Shown one piece after another: positions 51,879-59,695 of a stretch of DNA of 64,000 nt. Below the pieces are notes generated by a model. It was not told the DNA's origin. It made no database searches and was given only the letters and a program-made list of their open reading frames with translations. Both the position numbers and the translations under genes were made by a program. Each line of letters begins with the position of its first letter. Position 1 is the stretch's first letter. This DNA comes from Streptomyces sp. BK208 (GTDB taxonomy: Bacteria; Actinomycetota; Actinomycetes; Streptomycetales; Streptomycetaceae): assembly GCF_004364245.1 (NCBI RefSeq), contig NZ_SOAV01000018.1, positions 62,001 to 126,000 of the forward strand, read 5' to 3'.

Positions 51879-54713
51879 TCACAGCAACCCGTCCCACATC
51901 TGCTCCAGCAGCACCGACCACCAGCTCTCCGGCGACCCGAGTGCCGCCGGGTCCAGCGCGGCCAGCTGGGCCTGGAAGTCCACCGTCCAGCGGCCCGCCT
52001 GCTCCTGGTTCAGACCGAACCTGAGCCGCCACATCCGGCCCAGCAGCGCCAGGCAGCGCGCGAACTCCGGCAGCCCCGAGTTCACGAACTGCGGCGGCAC
52101 GGGCGCCCCGCCCGGCCCCGCCTCCACCGGCACCGCCACGATGGCCGCCGTGCCGTACTGCACACAGATCGCCCGGCCGAAGTCGCTGCCCACGACGAGG
52201 TACGACCCCGCGTCCGAAGCCGGCTGCACACCGCGCTCCATCGCCAGCTCCGCCAGCGTCGGCACCGGACGGCCCGGCTGCGCCTGCGCCCAGAAGAACG
52301 GACCCATGTCCATCGGCAGCCCCGCCGCCACCAGCGTGTGCGCCACCACCGGCGGCACCCCCTGCCGGGACACCGCGGCCTGCTCGAACCGGAAGACCCC
52401 CGGCCCGAACGCCGCCGCGAGCTCCTGCCCGATGCCCTCCGGCGGGACCGGCGGCGCCGGCTGCACCTGCGGCAGCGGCGCCCGCACCGGCGCCGGACGC
52501 GCCGGCCCGTCGGCCACCTGGTGCAGCTCCCCCTGATGCGCCAGGAGTTGCTGCATGCCCTGCTGCCGGCTCCCGTGGTCCGGACCGTACGGCGCGATCG
52601 AGGCGATCCGCGCCTGCGGCCACTGCTCCCGGATCATCCGCGCGCAGTACGCGCCCGGCAGCTCGCACGACTCCAGCTCGGTGTGCAGCTCCAGCACCTG
52701 GTCCGGCGGCACGTTCATGGCACGCAGCTCGTGGAAGATCTGCCACTCCGGGTGCGGCGTCCCCGGCGCGGAACGCCGGATCAGCTGCTGCTCGGAACCG
52801 TCCTGCGCGCGGTAGCGCAGCACGGCCTGGTAGCCGGGACCGACGGTCGGCTGCCCGGTGGGCCGCGGCGGATAGCCGTACGCGGGCGGCGGCCCCGGCG
52901 GCCCGGGCGGCGGCGGCACGGCACCGGGAGCACCCGGCGCCCCGGGCGGCGGAGGCGGCGCACCCACGCCACCGGGACCACCCACGGAGGGCGCCGCCAG
53001 CACGGTCTGCGCATGGTGCACGGCGCCACCCGCGCCACCCGCGCCACCCGCGCCACCCGCGCCACCCGCGGAAGCTTGCGGTCCGGGCACACCGGGCGCA
53101 CCCGGAGCGGCCGACGGAGGCGGCGGCGTACCCGGGCCCGAGGGCGCGCCCGGAGCACCGGGAGCCCCCGGTGCGGCGGGGCCGCCGCCAGGAACGCCAG
53201 GAACGCCGGGGGCACCGGGAGGACCGGGAGGCATCGGGGCGGCACCGCCCGGCCGGCCCGGGTCGGCCAGCATCGTGGCGGCGTGGTGCATCCCGCCCGG
53301 CGGCGTCCCGCCCGGCACGCCCGGCGGCGGAGTACCCGGCGCCCCCGGACCGGCCGGGGGCTGCGGGGCGCCGGGCGGCGGGGTGCCCGGAGCGGAGGGC
53401 GGCGGGGTGCCCGGCGCCGGGGGCGGCGGCGTGCCCGGCCCGCTCGGACCGCCCGGGCCCTCGGGACCGAGCGACGACACCAGCTGCGTCGGCACGTAGC
53501 CGCCCGCCGGCCCACCCGGCGCGGGCGTGCCCGACGGCGCGGGCGTGCTCCCCGGGCGCGCGCCCGGCACACCCGGGGCGCTCGGCGGAGGCGGCGTGGA
53601 CGAGCCGCCACCGCGGCGCGGCGGAGGCGAAGCCTTGCTGGTCGCGGCGTCGGCGATGTCCCCGGCCTGCCCGGCGGACGGCGGGGTCGGCCTGGCGGGC
53701 GCCCCCGGGCCGGCCGACGGCTGCGCCGCGGGCGACGCCGACGGCGCGGACGGCGGCACACCCGCCCCGGAGGGCCCGCCCGGCGCACTCGGGCCGGCCG
53801 GGGCGTTCGGGCCGGCCGGAACGTTCGGGCCGGCCGGGACGTTCGGGCCCGGCGCGTTCGAGTCGCCGATCGCCGGTGCGAGCGCCGTCGGCGGAAGCTG
53901 GCTGCCGCCCGACATCAGCGCCGTCTTGGCATCCGGCGTCGCCGACGGCGGCGGCGCGTCCTCGTCGACACCGCTCAGCGGCGGCGCGAACACCGTCTGG
54001 GGCAACGGCACGGAACGGTCCTCACCCGCGTCCCCGTTGGTGTCCGTCCCCGCCCAGGGCGTCGCCCCGGCAGGCGCACTCGGCGTACTCGGGCCACTCG
54101 GCGCACCGGACGCACCCGCATCCGCGTCCGCCCCGGGACCACCCGCACCCGAGCCCGCAGCAGGCCACTGCGCCCCGCTCCCCGGCGAGTCGTCCGCCGA
54201 CGCCGCCGACGCCGCCGGAGCCGACGGCACCCCGGCCCGCGCCCCGGAAAGCCCGCCACCGACCGCACCCGCACCCGCGGAGCCACCGGATTCACCGGCA
54301 CCCCCGGAGTCACCCTCGTCGTCCCCACGCCGGCGATCCGGGATACCGATCCGGTCCGCCGCCTCCTGCAACCACTCCGGCGGACTCAACAGGAACGACG
54401 TCTGGTTCAGATCCACCCGCGCCGCGGGCGCCGCGACCGGGACCTCCTCGTCGGGACGGCCGTACTCCTCCTCGTACCGGCGGATCACCTCACCCACCGG
54501 CAACGACGGCCACAACGTCGCCTCGCCGCTGTCCCGGGCGATCACCAGCCGCTGCGCACCCCCGTCCGAACGGGGACCGTCCGCACGATCCTCGGCCCAC
54601 ACCACGAAACCGAGATCGAACTCCCGCACCCGCACCTCACGGTGCTGGTACGCCGGCAGCTCGCCGTTGACCCACTCCTCCGCGCGCTCCTGCGCCTGCG
54701 CGAACGTCACCAT
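51879..54713 (-). CDS. large modular protein: Imm35/YrhB-like, Pro/Gly-rich linker, deaminase-like, SUKH-4 domains
   Basis: 944 aa. Residues about 1-95 resemble Imm35/YrhB (VNGELPAYQHREVRVREFDLGFVVWAED, RLVIARDSGEATLWPSLP). From about 130 to 610 lies a Pro/Gly/Ala-rich disordered linker with collagen-like repeats (GPNVPAGPNVPAGPNAP, GGAGGAGGAGGA). Residues about 630-710 look like a nucleic-acid deaminase: HPEW (about 654) then TELESCELPGAYC (about 677-689), the HxE plus C...C zinc pattern of XOO_2897-like toxins. From about 755 to the end is a SUKH-4 immunity-like domain. No signal peptide. ATG seven bases after the upstream stop, ribosome site overlapping it. Confidence 0.75.
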   Translation of the reverse strand: MVTFAQAQERAEEWVNGELPAYQHREVRVREFDLGFVVWAEDRADGPRSDGGAQRLVIARDSGEATLWPSLPVGEVIRRYEEEYGRPDEEVPVAAPAARVDLNQTSFLLSPPEWLQEAADRIGIPDRRRGDDEGDSGGAGESGGSAGAGAVGGGLSGARAGVPSAPAASAASADDSPGSGAQWPAAGSGAGGPGADADAGASGAPSGPSTPSAPAGATPWAGTDTNGDAGEDRSVPLPQTVFAPPLSGVDEDAPPPSATPDAKTALMSGGSQLPPTALAPAIGDSNAPGPNVPAGPNVPAGPNAPAGPSAPGGPSGAGVPPSAPSASPAAQPSAGPGAPARPTPPSAGQAGDIADAATSKASPPPRRGGGSSTPPPPSAPGVPGARPGSTPAPSGTPAPGGPAGGYVPTQLVSSLGPEGPGGPSGPGTPPPPAPGTPPPSAPGTPPPGAPQPPAGPGAPGTPPPGVPGGTPPGGMHHAATMLADPGRPGGAAPMPPGPPGAPGVPGVPGGGPAAPGAPGAPGAPSGPGTPPPPSAAPGAPGVPGPQASAGGAGGAGGAGGAGGAVHHAQTVLAAPSVGGPGGVGAPPPPPGAPGAPGAVPPPPGPPGPPPAYGYPPRPTGQPTVGPGYQAVLRYRAQDGSEQQLIRRSAPGTPHPEWQIFHELRAMNVPPDQVLELHTELESCELPGAYCARMIREQWPQARIASIAPYGPDHGSRQQGMQQLLAHQGELHQVADGPARPAPVRAPLPQVQPAPPVPPEGIGQELAAAFGPGVFRFEQAAVSRQGVPPVVAHTLVAAGLPMDMGPFFWAQAQPGRPVPTLAELAMERGVQPASDAGSYLVVGSDFGRAICVQYGTAAIVAVPVEAGPGGAPVPPQFVNSGLPEFARCLALLGRMWRLRFGLNQEQAGRWTVDFQAQLAALDPAALGSPESWWSVLLEQMWDGLL

Positions 54714-54720
54714 CGTCAGC

Positions 54721-55713
54721 TCACTCCCCTACCGACGCCGACACGGGCACCGCACGCGCGAAACCGCCGTCCACCATCAGGTTCGCCACCGTCTCCAACT
54801 CCGGCGGAGAACCCGCCAGACGCGACAGGAACGCGTCGAAGTCCTCACCGCACGGCAGCAGCAACCGCTCCACACGGTCCGCCGGCGGCCACGACGGATC
54901 CACGTCCCGCACGTCGTCGTACGCGCAGAACCACACCGAACCGATCCGCTCGCCCTTCACCTTCACCGCGAGCAGACCGCCCTGGACGAACGCGACACCC
55001 AGGTAGTCCTTCGTCAGATGGTCCCGTAGACACTTGTTCACATAGACCAGGTCGTTGACCGCCGCCTCCTCACGCACCGTGAAGAACGGCTGGTCCACCA
55101 GCAGCCCCAGCTCCGCGTCGAGCGCCGTACCCACCGGCGCACAACCGCCCGCCGCCTTCAGGAACGACCGGTACGCACCCGGCAACCGGTACCCGAGGTC
55201 CTCCTCGACCCCCTGCACCTGCTGCTCCGAGACCGCCACCCCCGACTTCGGCAGCCCGAAGTGCGCCGGACGCGTCTCCTGCAACGGCCGCGTGCCCCGC
55301 TTGCCCTGGTCCACCGCCGTCGTCGAGATCCCACCGTGGTGCCGCAACAGCGCCTTCACCTCGACCGGGACCAGCTCCATCCGCCGCGAACCCGCCACGT
55401 GGTGCCACGTCCAGCCGTGCGGCGTCGCCACCGCCGGCACCGTGTCCCACAACTCGTGCCCCGACGCCGACAGAGCCGCGTTCGCCGACACGTAGTCCGT
55501 CAGCCGCAACTCGTCGACCCCGAACCCCTCCGGCGGATCCGCGATCTCCGCGACCGCACGCGCGTACGGCGAGAAGTCGGGATAACCCCCCGCGTCCACC
55601 CGTACCCCTCTCGGGTGACGGGCCGCCCGCACCGGATCCGGAAAATGCACGACCTGCCCGGCGTAGGCCGCGTTCGGCGGCGCGGCTGCTTGCCCGAGCC
55701 GACCTGTCGTCAT
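54721..55713 (-). CDS. WHH-type HNH nuclease domain fused to a SUKH (SMI1/KNR4) domain
   Basis: 330 aa. The N-terminal half contains GWTWHH (100-105), MELVP (112-116) and HHGG (125-128), the pattern of WHH nucleases of the HNH/Endo VII toxin superfamily. Residues about 158-310 form a SUKH fold (VSEQQVQGVEEDLGYRLPGAYRSFLKAAGG, then SVWFCAYDDVRDVDPSWPPADRVERLL). SUKH proteins normally neutralise such toxins in trans; here both are one polypeptide. No export signal. ATG 55713 behind AGGGGGC. Operon partner of the deaminase/SUKH-4 gene. Confidence 0.82.
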   Translation of the reverse strand: MTTGRLGQAAAPPNAAYAGQVVHFPDPVRAARHPRGVRVDAGGYPDFSPYARAVAEIADPPEGFGVDELRLTDYVSANAALSASGHELWDTVPAVATPHGWTWHHVAGSRRMELVPVEVKALLRHHGGISTTAVDQGKRGTRPLQETRPAHFGLPKSGVAVSEQQVQGVEEDLGYRLPGAYRSFLKAAGGCAPVGTALDAELGLLVDQPFFTVREEAAVNDLVYVNKCLRDHLTKDYLGVAFVQGGLLAVKVKGERIGSVWFCAYDDVRDVDPSWPPADRVERLLLPCGEDFDAFLSRLAGSPPELETVANLMVDGGFARAVPVSASVGE

Positions 55714-55873
55714 GGCGGTTGCCCCCTGCGGCGTCTGTCTGCTGCCAGATCCGTCTGATCTGCCTGCGCTGTCTCGTCCACCGCGTCCGATCGCGGTGCC
55801 GACAGCCTATGCGGTACCGCCAGAGGGGTCACCGGCACCGGACCCCGCGCCCCACAACCGCACCTCCCCTTCC

Positions 55874-55899
55874 GTGACCAGCCGTCACTCTCCCGTGAC
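55874..55899. promoter_or_regulatory. alternating GTGAC/GTCAC sites between the divergent toxin-like operons
   Basis: GTGAC-CAGCC-GTCAC (55874-55888) shares its right arm with GTCAC-TCTCCC-GTGAC (55884-55899, spacer six). Another GTGAC lies at about 55969. Placed between the two divergent operons, they could co-regulate both. The stretch 55714-56003 holds no gene. Confidence 0.5.
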
Positions 55900-56003
55900 A
55901 CACCGCCCATACCCGGGCGTGTCGCCACGCCCCAGCTTCCGCAGCAGCCACGGCATTTGGCACTCTGTGACCTTCGGGGGACGCTCAGGAGGGGAAGACG
56001 ATC

Positions 56004-56534
56004 ATGAGTGCCACACAGACGGGACCCGACACCGGGCGGTCCGACGACCCCCGCCGCGGCGACCCCCGCATCGGCTGGAGCAGCACCGACGCCGCCCACA
56101 CCCCCACCCTCCGGCACCGCCGCGACGGCATACTCCCCACCGTCGCCGCCGCCCTCTCCGTACGCGGCACCACCCTCACCGGCACCGCCACCCGCGCCGA
56201 CACACCGCCCGCCCTGCACCACCTCGTCCAGGACTTCCTCGACACCCTCACCAGCGGCCAACGAGACCGCTACACCGGACGCTGCGCCGAAACCATCCTC
56301 ATCTCACGCCACCTCGCCACCGCCGACGCCGCCCGCAGCAAACGCGCCGCCCGCAAACCCATGACCAACGGCGAAGCCCGCAAAGCACTCAAACACGCCA
56401 AACTCACCACCCGCCGCATCCGCGAGGACGGCGACCCCCTCCACGGCGCCTTCGCCACCCCCTGCCGCGCCTGCACCGCCCTCACCGCCCACTTCGGCGT
56501 CCGCGTCGTCGACCCCACGACGAACCAGGACTGA
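56004..56534 (+). CDS. YwqJ-like nucleic-acid/nucleotide deaminase
   Basis: 176 aa. The zinc motif GRCAETIL (C94-A-E96) and PCRAC (C154, C157) give the C-x-E plus C-x-x-C pattern of YwqJ-type deaminases, a family known mainly as polymorphic-toxin tips. The N-terminus (PRIGWSSTDAAHTPTLRHRRDGILPTVAAAL) has no signal or delivery module, so it is a free cytoplasmic domain. ATG 56004 with AGGAGGGG upstream. The next gene encodes a SUKH-3 immunity-like protein 88 bases on. Substrate (free base, nucleotide, RNA or DNA) unknown. Confidence 0.85.
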   Translation: MSATQTGPDTGRSDDPRRGDPRIGWSSTDAAHTPTLRHRRDGILPTVAAALSVRGTTLTGTATRADTPPALHHLVQDFLDTLTSGQRDRYTGRCAETILISRHLATADAARSKRAARKPMTNGEARKALKHAKLTTRRIREDGDPLHGAFATPCRACTALTAHFGVRVVDPTTNQD

Positions 56535-56622
56535 CCCGGCGCCCTACACCCAGCCCCAACCCCAGCCCCGGCGCACCCGAGCCGACCCGCCGACCCAGCC
56601 GACCGAAACGAACCAAGGGCCG

Positions 56623-57117
56623 ATGCAAGCCGACCGCACCTCCACCACCCGCTTCCCCGTCCCCGTCGACGCGGCACTGCGCGACGCCGGCTGGCAACCG
56701 GGACGCTGGGACATCAAACAGGCCGAGATCTGGGCCGACACCCTGCGCGAACACACCTCACCCGCAGGACACCGCCACACCGTCTTCCCCGCCGCCGTCG
56801 AAGCCTGGGCCGAATTCGGCGGCCTCCACATCACCCCCACCGGCCCCGGCCGCCAGATCGCCCCCAGCGCCCTCCACCTCGACCCCCTGCACGGCCTCCA
56901 CATGGCCCGCACCCTCGGCGACCTCGGCCGCGCCCTCGACACCCAAACCTGCCCCCTCGGCACCGAAACCGACAGCCACGCCCTCCTCGCCATCGACACC
57001 GAAGGCCGCGTCTACACCCTCGACCACACCGGCGACTGGTACCTCGGCCCCGACATCGACACCGCCCTCGCCACCCTCGTCGCCGGCACCCAGCCCACCC
57101 GCCTCACCACCGGCTGA
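56623..57117 (+). CDS. SUKH-3 family immunity-like protein
   Basis: 164 aa. SUKH-3 pattern: LRDAGWQPGRWDIKQAEIWADTL at the N-terminus, AVEAWAEFGGLHI, then LLAIDTEGRVYTLDHTGDWYLGPDIDTALATLV. Cytoplasmic. As the gene after the YwqJ-like deaminase it probably inhibits it, as toxin-immunity pairs do. ATG 56623 with AAGGG nearby. Confidence 0.85.
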   Translation: MQADRTSTTRFPVPVDAALRDAGWQPGRWDIKQAEIWADTLREHTSPAGHRHTVFPAAVEAWAEFGGLHITPTGPGRQIAPSALHLDPLHGLHMARTLGDLGRALDTQTCPLGTETDSHALLAIDTEGRVYTLDHTGDWYLGPDIDTALATLVAGTQPTRLTTG

Positions 57118-57156
57118 TCACCACCGGCCGACACCCCGGCCACACCGCACGACGGC

Positions 57157-58476
57157 CTACGACGCCGGAATCACCGCCGACACCCGGAAACCCCCCGCAT
57201 CCGTCGGCCCCGACACGAACACACCCCCCAGAGCCGCCACCCGCTCCTTCATCCCCACCAGCCCGTTGCCCCCCGAAGGCAACCGCGCCGACGACGCCGC
57301 CGAGGCCACCGGCGGCGGCTCGTTCTCCACCTGCATCGCGATCTCCGACACCCGGTGCGCCAACCGCACATACGTCTTCGCACCGGCCGCATGCTTGTGC
57401 ACGTTCGTCAACGCCTCCTGCACCACCCGGAACGCCGTCGACTCCACCTCCGCCGCATACGCACGCCCCTCCCCCTCCACCGACAGCGCCACCACCATCC
57501 CCGCCGCCTCCGACTGCCCGATCAACTCGTCCAACTCCGACAGACTCGGCCCCTCCGACGACGACTCCCCCTCCCCCGCCGCCCGCGAAGCCGCCGCAGC
57601 CGCGGCCACCCCCACCGCCGCCAACGGCACCGCAGCCCGCTCCGCCCGCGCACCCTCCCCACCACTGCGCAACACCCCGAGCATCTCCCTCAACTCCGTC
57701 AACGCCTGCCGCCCCATGTCCCCCACCAGCGCCGCGTTCTTCACCGCCTTCTCCGGATCCTTCCGCGCCACCGCCTGAAGCGCCGCCGCGTGCACCACCA
57801 TCAGACTCACCCGGTGCGCCACCACGTCGTGCATCTCCCGCGCGATCCGCGTCCGCTCCTCACCCCGCGCCCACTCCGCACGCTCCTCCGCCCGCTCCGC
57901 GAGCAACTGCAACTCCCGCTCCAGGCTGTCCGCCCGCTCCCGCAGACTCTCCATCAACCGGCGCCGCTGCCCCACGTACAGGCCCAGCAGCAACGGCGGC
58001 GCGGTCAGACCCAACGACGACCCGATCGCCGCGAACGCGAAGAACCACTCCCCCAGGTCCACCCCGTCCTGGCCCATGTCCTGCCGCAACCGCACGAACG
58101 TCACGATCAGCGTCCCCAGGAACGACATCCCCGCCAGGGCCCCGATGATCCGCCGCGGCAACTCGCACGCCGCCAGCGTGTACAGCCCGACGACCCCCAG
58201 CAGGAAGCCCATCTCGGCCGGCGTGATCGCGAGCGCCACCAGCACCACCGCGATCGGCCACTTCCGCCGCACCACCAGCACCGAACCGGCCAGCAGCCCG
58301 AACAGCACCCCCATCGCCGTGGGGACCCCGGCGTCCCGCGCGAACGGAATCCCCTCCGCCGCACACTCCAGCGCGGACACGGCACCGAGGCTCACGTCGA
58401 GTACCGCACCGCGCCGTCTGTCCCACCACCAAGGCCCACCCCGGGCCGGTTCGTGGTCTTCCCCCGTCGTGGTCAT
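57157..58476 (-). CDS. NarL-type sensor histidine kinase without adjacent response regulator
   Basis: 439 aa. An N-terminal membrane part has about six hydrophobic segments (MGVLFGLLAGSVLVV, WPIAVVLVALAITPAEMGFLLGVVGLYTLAACELP, IIGALAGMSFLGTLIVTF, WFFAFAAIGSSLGLTAPPLLLGLYVGQ). A coiled coil leads to the HisKA_3 H-box RTRIAREMHDVVAHRVSLMVVHA. The ATPase N-box is FRVVQEALTNVHKHA and the G-box GGNGLVGMKERV. No response-regulator gene borders it in the window. ATG 58476 with GGAGG only one base away, so the start is somewhat uncertain. Confidence 0.9.
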   Translation of the reverse strand: MTTTGEDHEPARGGPWWWDRRRGAVLDVSLGAVSALECAAEGIPFARDAGVPTAMGVLFGLLAGSVLVVRRKWPIAVVLVALAITPAEMGFLLGVVGLYTLAACELPRRIIGALAGMSFLGTLIVTFVRLRQDMGQDGVDLGEWFFAFAAIGSSLGLTAPPLLLGLYVGQRRRLMESLRERADSLERELQLLAERAEERAEWARGEERTRIAREMHDVVAHRVSLMVVHAAALQAVARKDPEKAVKNAALVGDMGRQALTELREMLGVLRSGGEGARAERAAVPLAAVGVAAAAAASRAAGEGESSSEGPSLSELDELIGQSEAAGMVVALSVEGEGRAYAAEVESTAFRVVQEALTNVHKHAAGAKTYVRLAHRVSEIAMQVENEPPPVASAASSARLPSGGNGLVGMKERVAALGGVFVSGPTDAGGFRVSAVIPAS

Positions 58477-58604
58477 GCCTCCAGCCTACGGGCGCCGACC
58501 GCCCCTTTTCCGGTGACTTTCGACAAACGATACGACGCGATATCCCTCGAACTGGTGAACCCCGAGCCGTTCACCACCGGAGGCGACCATTCCGGCCGGA
58601 CGGT

Positions 58605-59471
58605 ATGCCCATGGCACGTTCACAGAACAAGTACGCGGATTTCGAAGGCCTACGGGAGCGCGCGGTGGCGCTGCGGCGGGCCGGCTACAGCCTTCGGCAG
58701 ATCCGCGACGAGTTGAAGGTCTTCAACAACGACATCCTCAGCCGACTGGTCAAGGGGGAGCCGCCGCCGGAGTGGACCAAGCGGCCGAACGCGAAGGACG
58801 ACGTCAAGGCCAAGGCACGCGAGCTGCGCCGCCAGGGGTGGACGTACGACCAGATCGAGGCCGAGCTGGGCTGCTCCAGGAGCTCGGTGTCGCTGTGGGT
58901 GCGGGATCTACCAAAACCCGAACCCCGATACACCCCCGAAGAACACAGGGCCCTTATGAACGCCGGCCTCACGCGCCTACGCGAGGCGCAGGACGCGGAG
59001 CGCGACAGGGTGCGGGCCGCTGCCAGGCAAGAAGCCATCGGCCTCGGGGACAGGGAACTGTTCATGACCGGCGTGGCGCTCTACTGGGCAGAAGGCTCCA
59101 AGAGCAAACCGTATGACCGACGCGAGCGGGTCGTCTTTGTGAACAGCGACCCGGGAGTGATCGAGGTCTACCTGGCCTGGCTCGATCTGCTCGGAGTGAG
59201 CCGCGACCGTCTCACCTACCGGATCCTCATCCACGAATCGGCGGACATCACGGCGGCGCACGAGCATTGGGCCGGCATTGCGGGAATCGCCGTCTCGGCG
59301 TTCGCCAAGCCCACCCTCAAGCGGCACAACCCCAAGACCGTCCGGAAGAACACCGGCGACAGCTATCACGGATGCTTGGTCATGGGAGTCGCCAAGGGCG
59401 CCGATCTGTACAACCGCATCGAAGGCTGGTGGAGCGGCATCGTGACTTCCGCGCAGACACGACTCCGGTAA
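58605..59471 (+). CDS. HTH plus LAGLIDADG-like endonuclease-related protein
   Basis: 288 aa. Two helix-turn-helix units (LRRAGYSLRQIRDELKVF; RRQGWTYDQIEAELGCSRSSVSLWV) are followed by a domain with FMTGVALYWAEGSKSK, VVFVNSDPGVIEVYLAWLDLLGV and YRILIHESAD, reminiscent of LAGLIDADG homing-endonuclease cores. The sequence is visibly less GC-rich than its neighbours. It lies 14 bases before tRNA-Gln, a common integration target. ATG 58605; ATG 58611 also possible. Family identity is moderate and function unknown. Confidence 0.75.
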   Translation: MPMARSQNKYADFEGLRERAVALRRAGYSLRQIRDELKVFNNDILSRLVKGEPPPEWTKRPNAKDDVKAKARELRRQGWTYDQIEAELGCSRSSVSLWVRDLPKPEPRYTPEEHRALMNAGLTRLREAQDAERDRVRAAARQEAIGLGDRELFMTGVALYWAEGSKSKPYDRRERVVFVNSDPGVIEVYLAWLDLLGVSRDRLTYRILIHESADITAAHEHWAGIAGIAVSAFAKPTLKRHNPKTVRKNTGDSYHGCLVMGVAKGADLYNRIEGWWSGIVTSAQTRLR

Positions 59472-59485
59472 GGTCTGACGCGCTG

Positions 59486-59558
59486 TCCCCCGTGGTGTAA
59501 CTGGCAGCACACTGGTTTTTGGTACCAGCAGGACAAGGTTCGAATCCTTGCGGGGGAG
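59486..59558 (+). tRNA. tRNA-Gln(UUG)
   Basis: Acceptor stem TCCCCCG (59486-59492) with CGGGGGA (59551-59557), discriminator G, no encoded CCA. The anticodon stem CTGGT/ACCAG encloses TTTTGGT, giving anticodon UUG for CAA codons. T-arm GGTTCGAATCC is canonical. Confidence 0.96.
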
Positions 59559-59695
59559 CTACAGCGCACAACGCCTGAGTTCGGGCCCCGACTGGCACAT
59601 CGGCCAACGTCAGGGCCCGCACTCATGTCCCCCTCCAACCACCCCGGTATCCTGCGGATGTCCACCCCCACCCCCTCAAAGCCGAAGGGCATCCC

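Noticed and set aside
52338..55058. Long Arg/Thr-rich open frame on the plus strand opposite the deaminase/SUKH-4 gene
   Set aside because: Composition is that of a shadow frame; the minus strand carries recognisable domains.
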